Origin: Variovorax sp. OV700
GTDB lineage: Bacteria > Pseudomonadota > Gammaproteobacteria > Burkholderiales > Burkholderiaceae_C
Assembly: GCF_900099805.1 (NCBI RefSeq)
Contig: NZ_FNDR01000005.1
Location: forward strand, 467,312 to 531,311
DNA: 64,000 nt
Reading direction: 5' to 3'
The notes under the pieces are model-generated. The model saw only the letters and a list, made by a program, of their open reading frames with translations. It was not told the origin of the DNA and did not search any database. Positions within the stretch are counted from its first letter, which is position 1. Each line of letters opens with the position of its first letter. A program made the translations under genes and the position numbers. Below, in pieces: positions 63,777 to 64,000 of the stretch.

Positions 63777-64000
63777 ATGAGCAGCAGCGCATCCAAGAAC
63801 ATCGAATCCGTCCTCGTCGAGAACCGCGTGTTCCCGCCCGACGCTCGCGCCAGCACCGGCGCGCGCATCTCGGGCATGGCCGCCTACGAGGCCCTGTGCC
63901 AGGAAGCCGAACAGGACTTCGAAGGCTTCTGGTCCCGCCTGGCCAAGGACAACCTCGCGTGGACGCGGCCCTTCACCAAGACCCTGGATGAGTCGAAGGC
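63777..64000 (+). CDS. acs: Acetyl-CoA synthetase (3' end cut by the window)
   Basis: The first 74 codons of AMP-forming acetyl-CoA synthetase, which activates acetate to acetyl-CoA. The text [14 protein letters not shown] and [20 protein letters not shown] is the characteristic N-terminal domain of Comamonadaceae Acs proteins. AGGAG is seven bases before the ATG at 63777. The catalytic AMP-binding domain lies beyond the window, so the identification rests on the N-terminal part. Confidence 0.85.
   Translation, partial: MSSSASKNIESVLVENRVFPPDARASTGARISGMAAYEALCQEAEQDFEGFWSRLAKDNLAWTRPFTKTLDESK

Overview
The window is GC-rich, densely packed chromosomal DNA of a betaproteobacterium, most likely family Comamonadaceae and probably Variovorax or a close relative. 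This rests on the accA-tilS-lysC-tRNA-Ser order, the tig-clpP-clpX-lon block, the many Bug/TctC-type binding proteins, the hpnCDE squalene genes and GC-rich palindromic intergenic repeats. I recognise these from memory of the group and ran no search. No phage, insertion sequence or CRISPR array was seen, and all complete genes look intact. The first gene (accA) and the last (acs) are cut by the window edges.

Layout. 1-3.3 kb: accA, tilS, lysC, tRNA-Ser(GCT). 3.4-7.5 kb: a LysR regulator diverging from an aminotransferase/Bug receptor/RraA-like aldolase operon. 7.6-9.7 kb: a lipoprotein, a PPK2 kinase and an Hsp15-type S4 protein. 9.7-15.1 kb: the TctDE two-component system diverging from the TctCBA tricarboxylate transporter. 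15.2-21.8 kb: an RND efflux operon, tetR-OMF-MFP-RND, with three successive 4-base start/stop overlaps. 21.9-31.5 kb: a sigma-54 activator, a near-consensus -24/-12 promoter, and an operon of a Liv-type binding protein, a secreted PHA depolymerase, LivG, LivF, LivH, LivM and an alpha/beta hydrolase. 31.5-39.5 kb: a DUF1993 protein, hemH, a HAD phosphatase, a NIPSNAP protein, the squalene operon hpnC-hpnD-hpnE with a small passenger gene, and kup. 39.5-43.9 kb: a second RND pump behind a promoter overlapped by a palindromic operator. 44-50.6 kb: tRNA-Leu(TAG), tig, clpP, clpX, lon, tRNA-Gly, tRNA-Cys and tRNA-Leu(TAA). 50.6-55.8 kb: a conserved small protein, an MFS permease, a periplasmic protein, murI and fumA. 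55.8-59.7 kb: the ProU osmoprotectant transporter proVWX behind a long structured leader. 59.8-64 kb: fumC with a possible Fur box, an NAD(P)-binding oxidoreductase with a divergent LysR, a UPF0114 membrane protein, and the start of acs.

How the genes work together. The most interesting unit is 21.9-31.5 kb. The activator carries the GAFTGA loop. An 8-3-8 palindrome lies about 111 bases upstream of the predicted sigma-54 start site, the usual distance for an enhancer. The operon pairs a type-2 (circularly permuted) secreted PHA depolymerase with a complete ABC importer and a cytoplasmic esterase, which suggests depolymerisation, uptake and hydrolysis of polyhydroxybutyrate products under one switch. 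Two copies of a GC-rich hairpin repeat sit in the livG-livF and livF-livH gaps of the same operon. A second theme is iron: the window holds both the Fe-S fumarase (fumA) and the iron-independent one (fumC), with a possible Fur site only at fumC.
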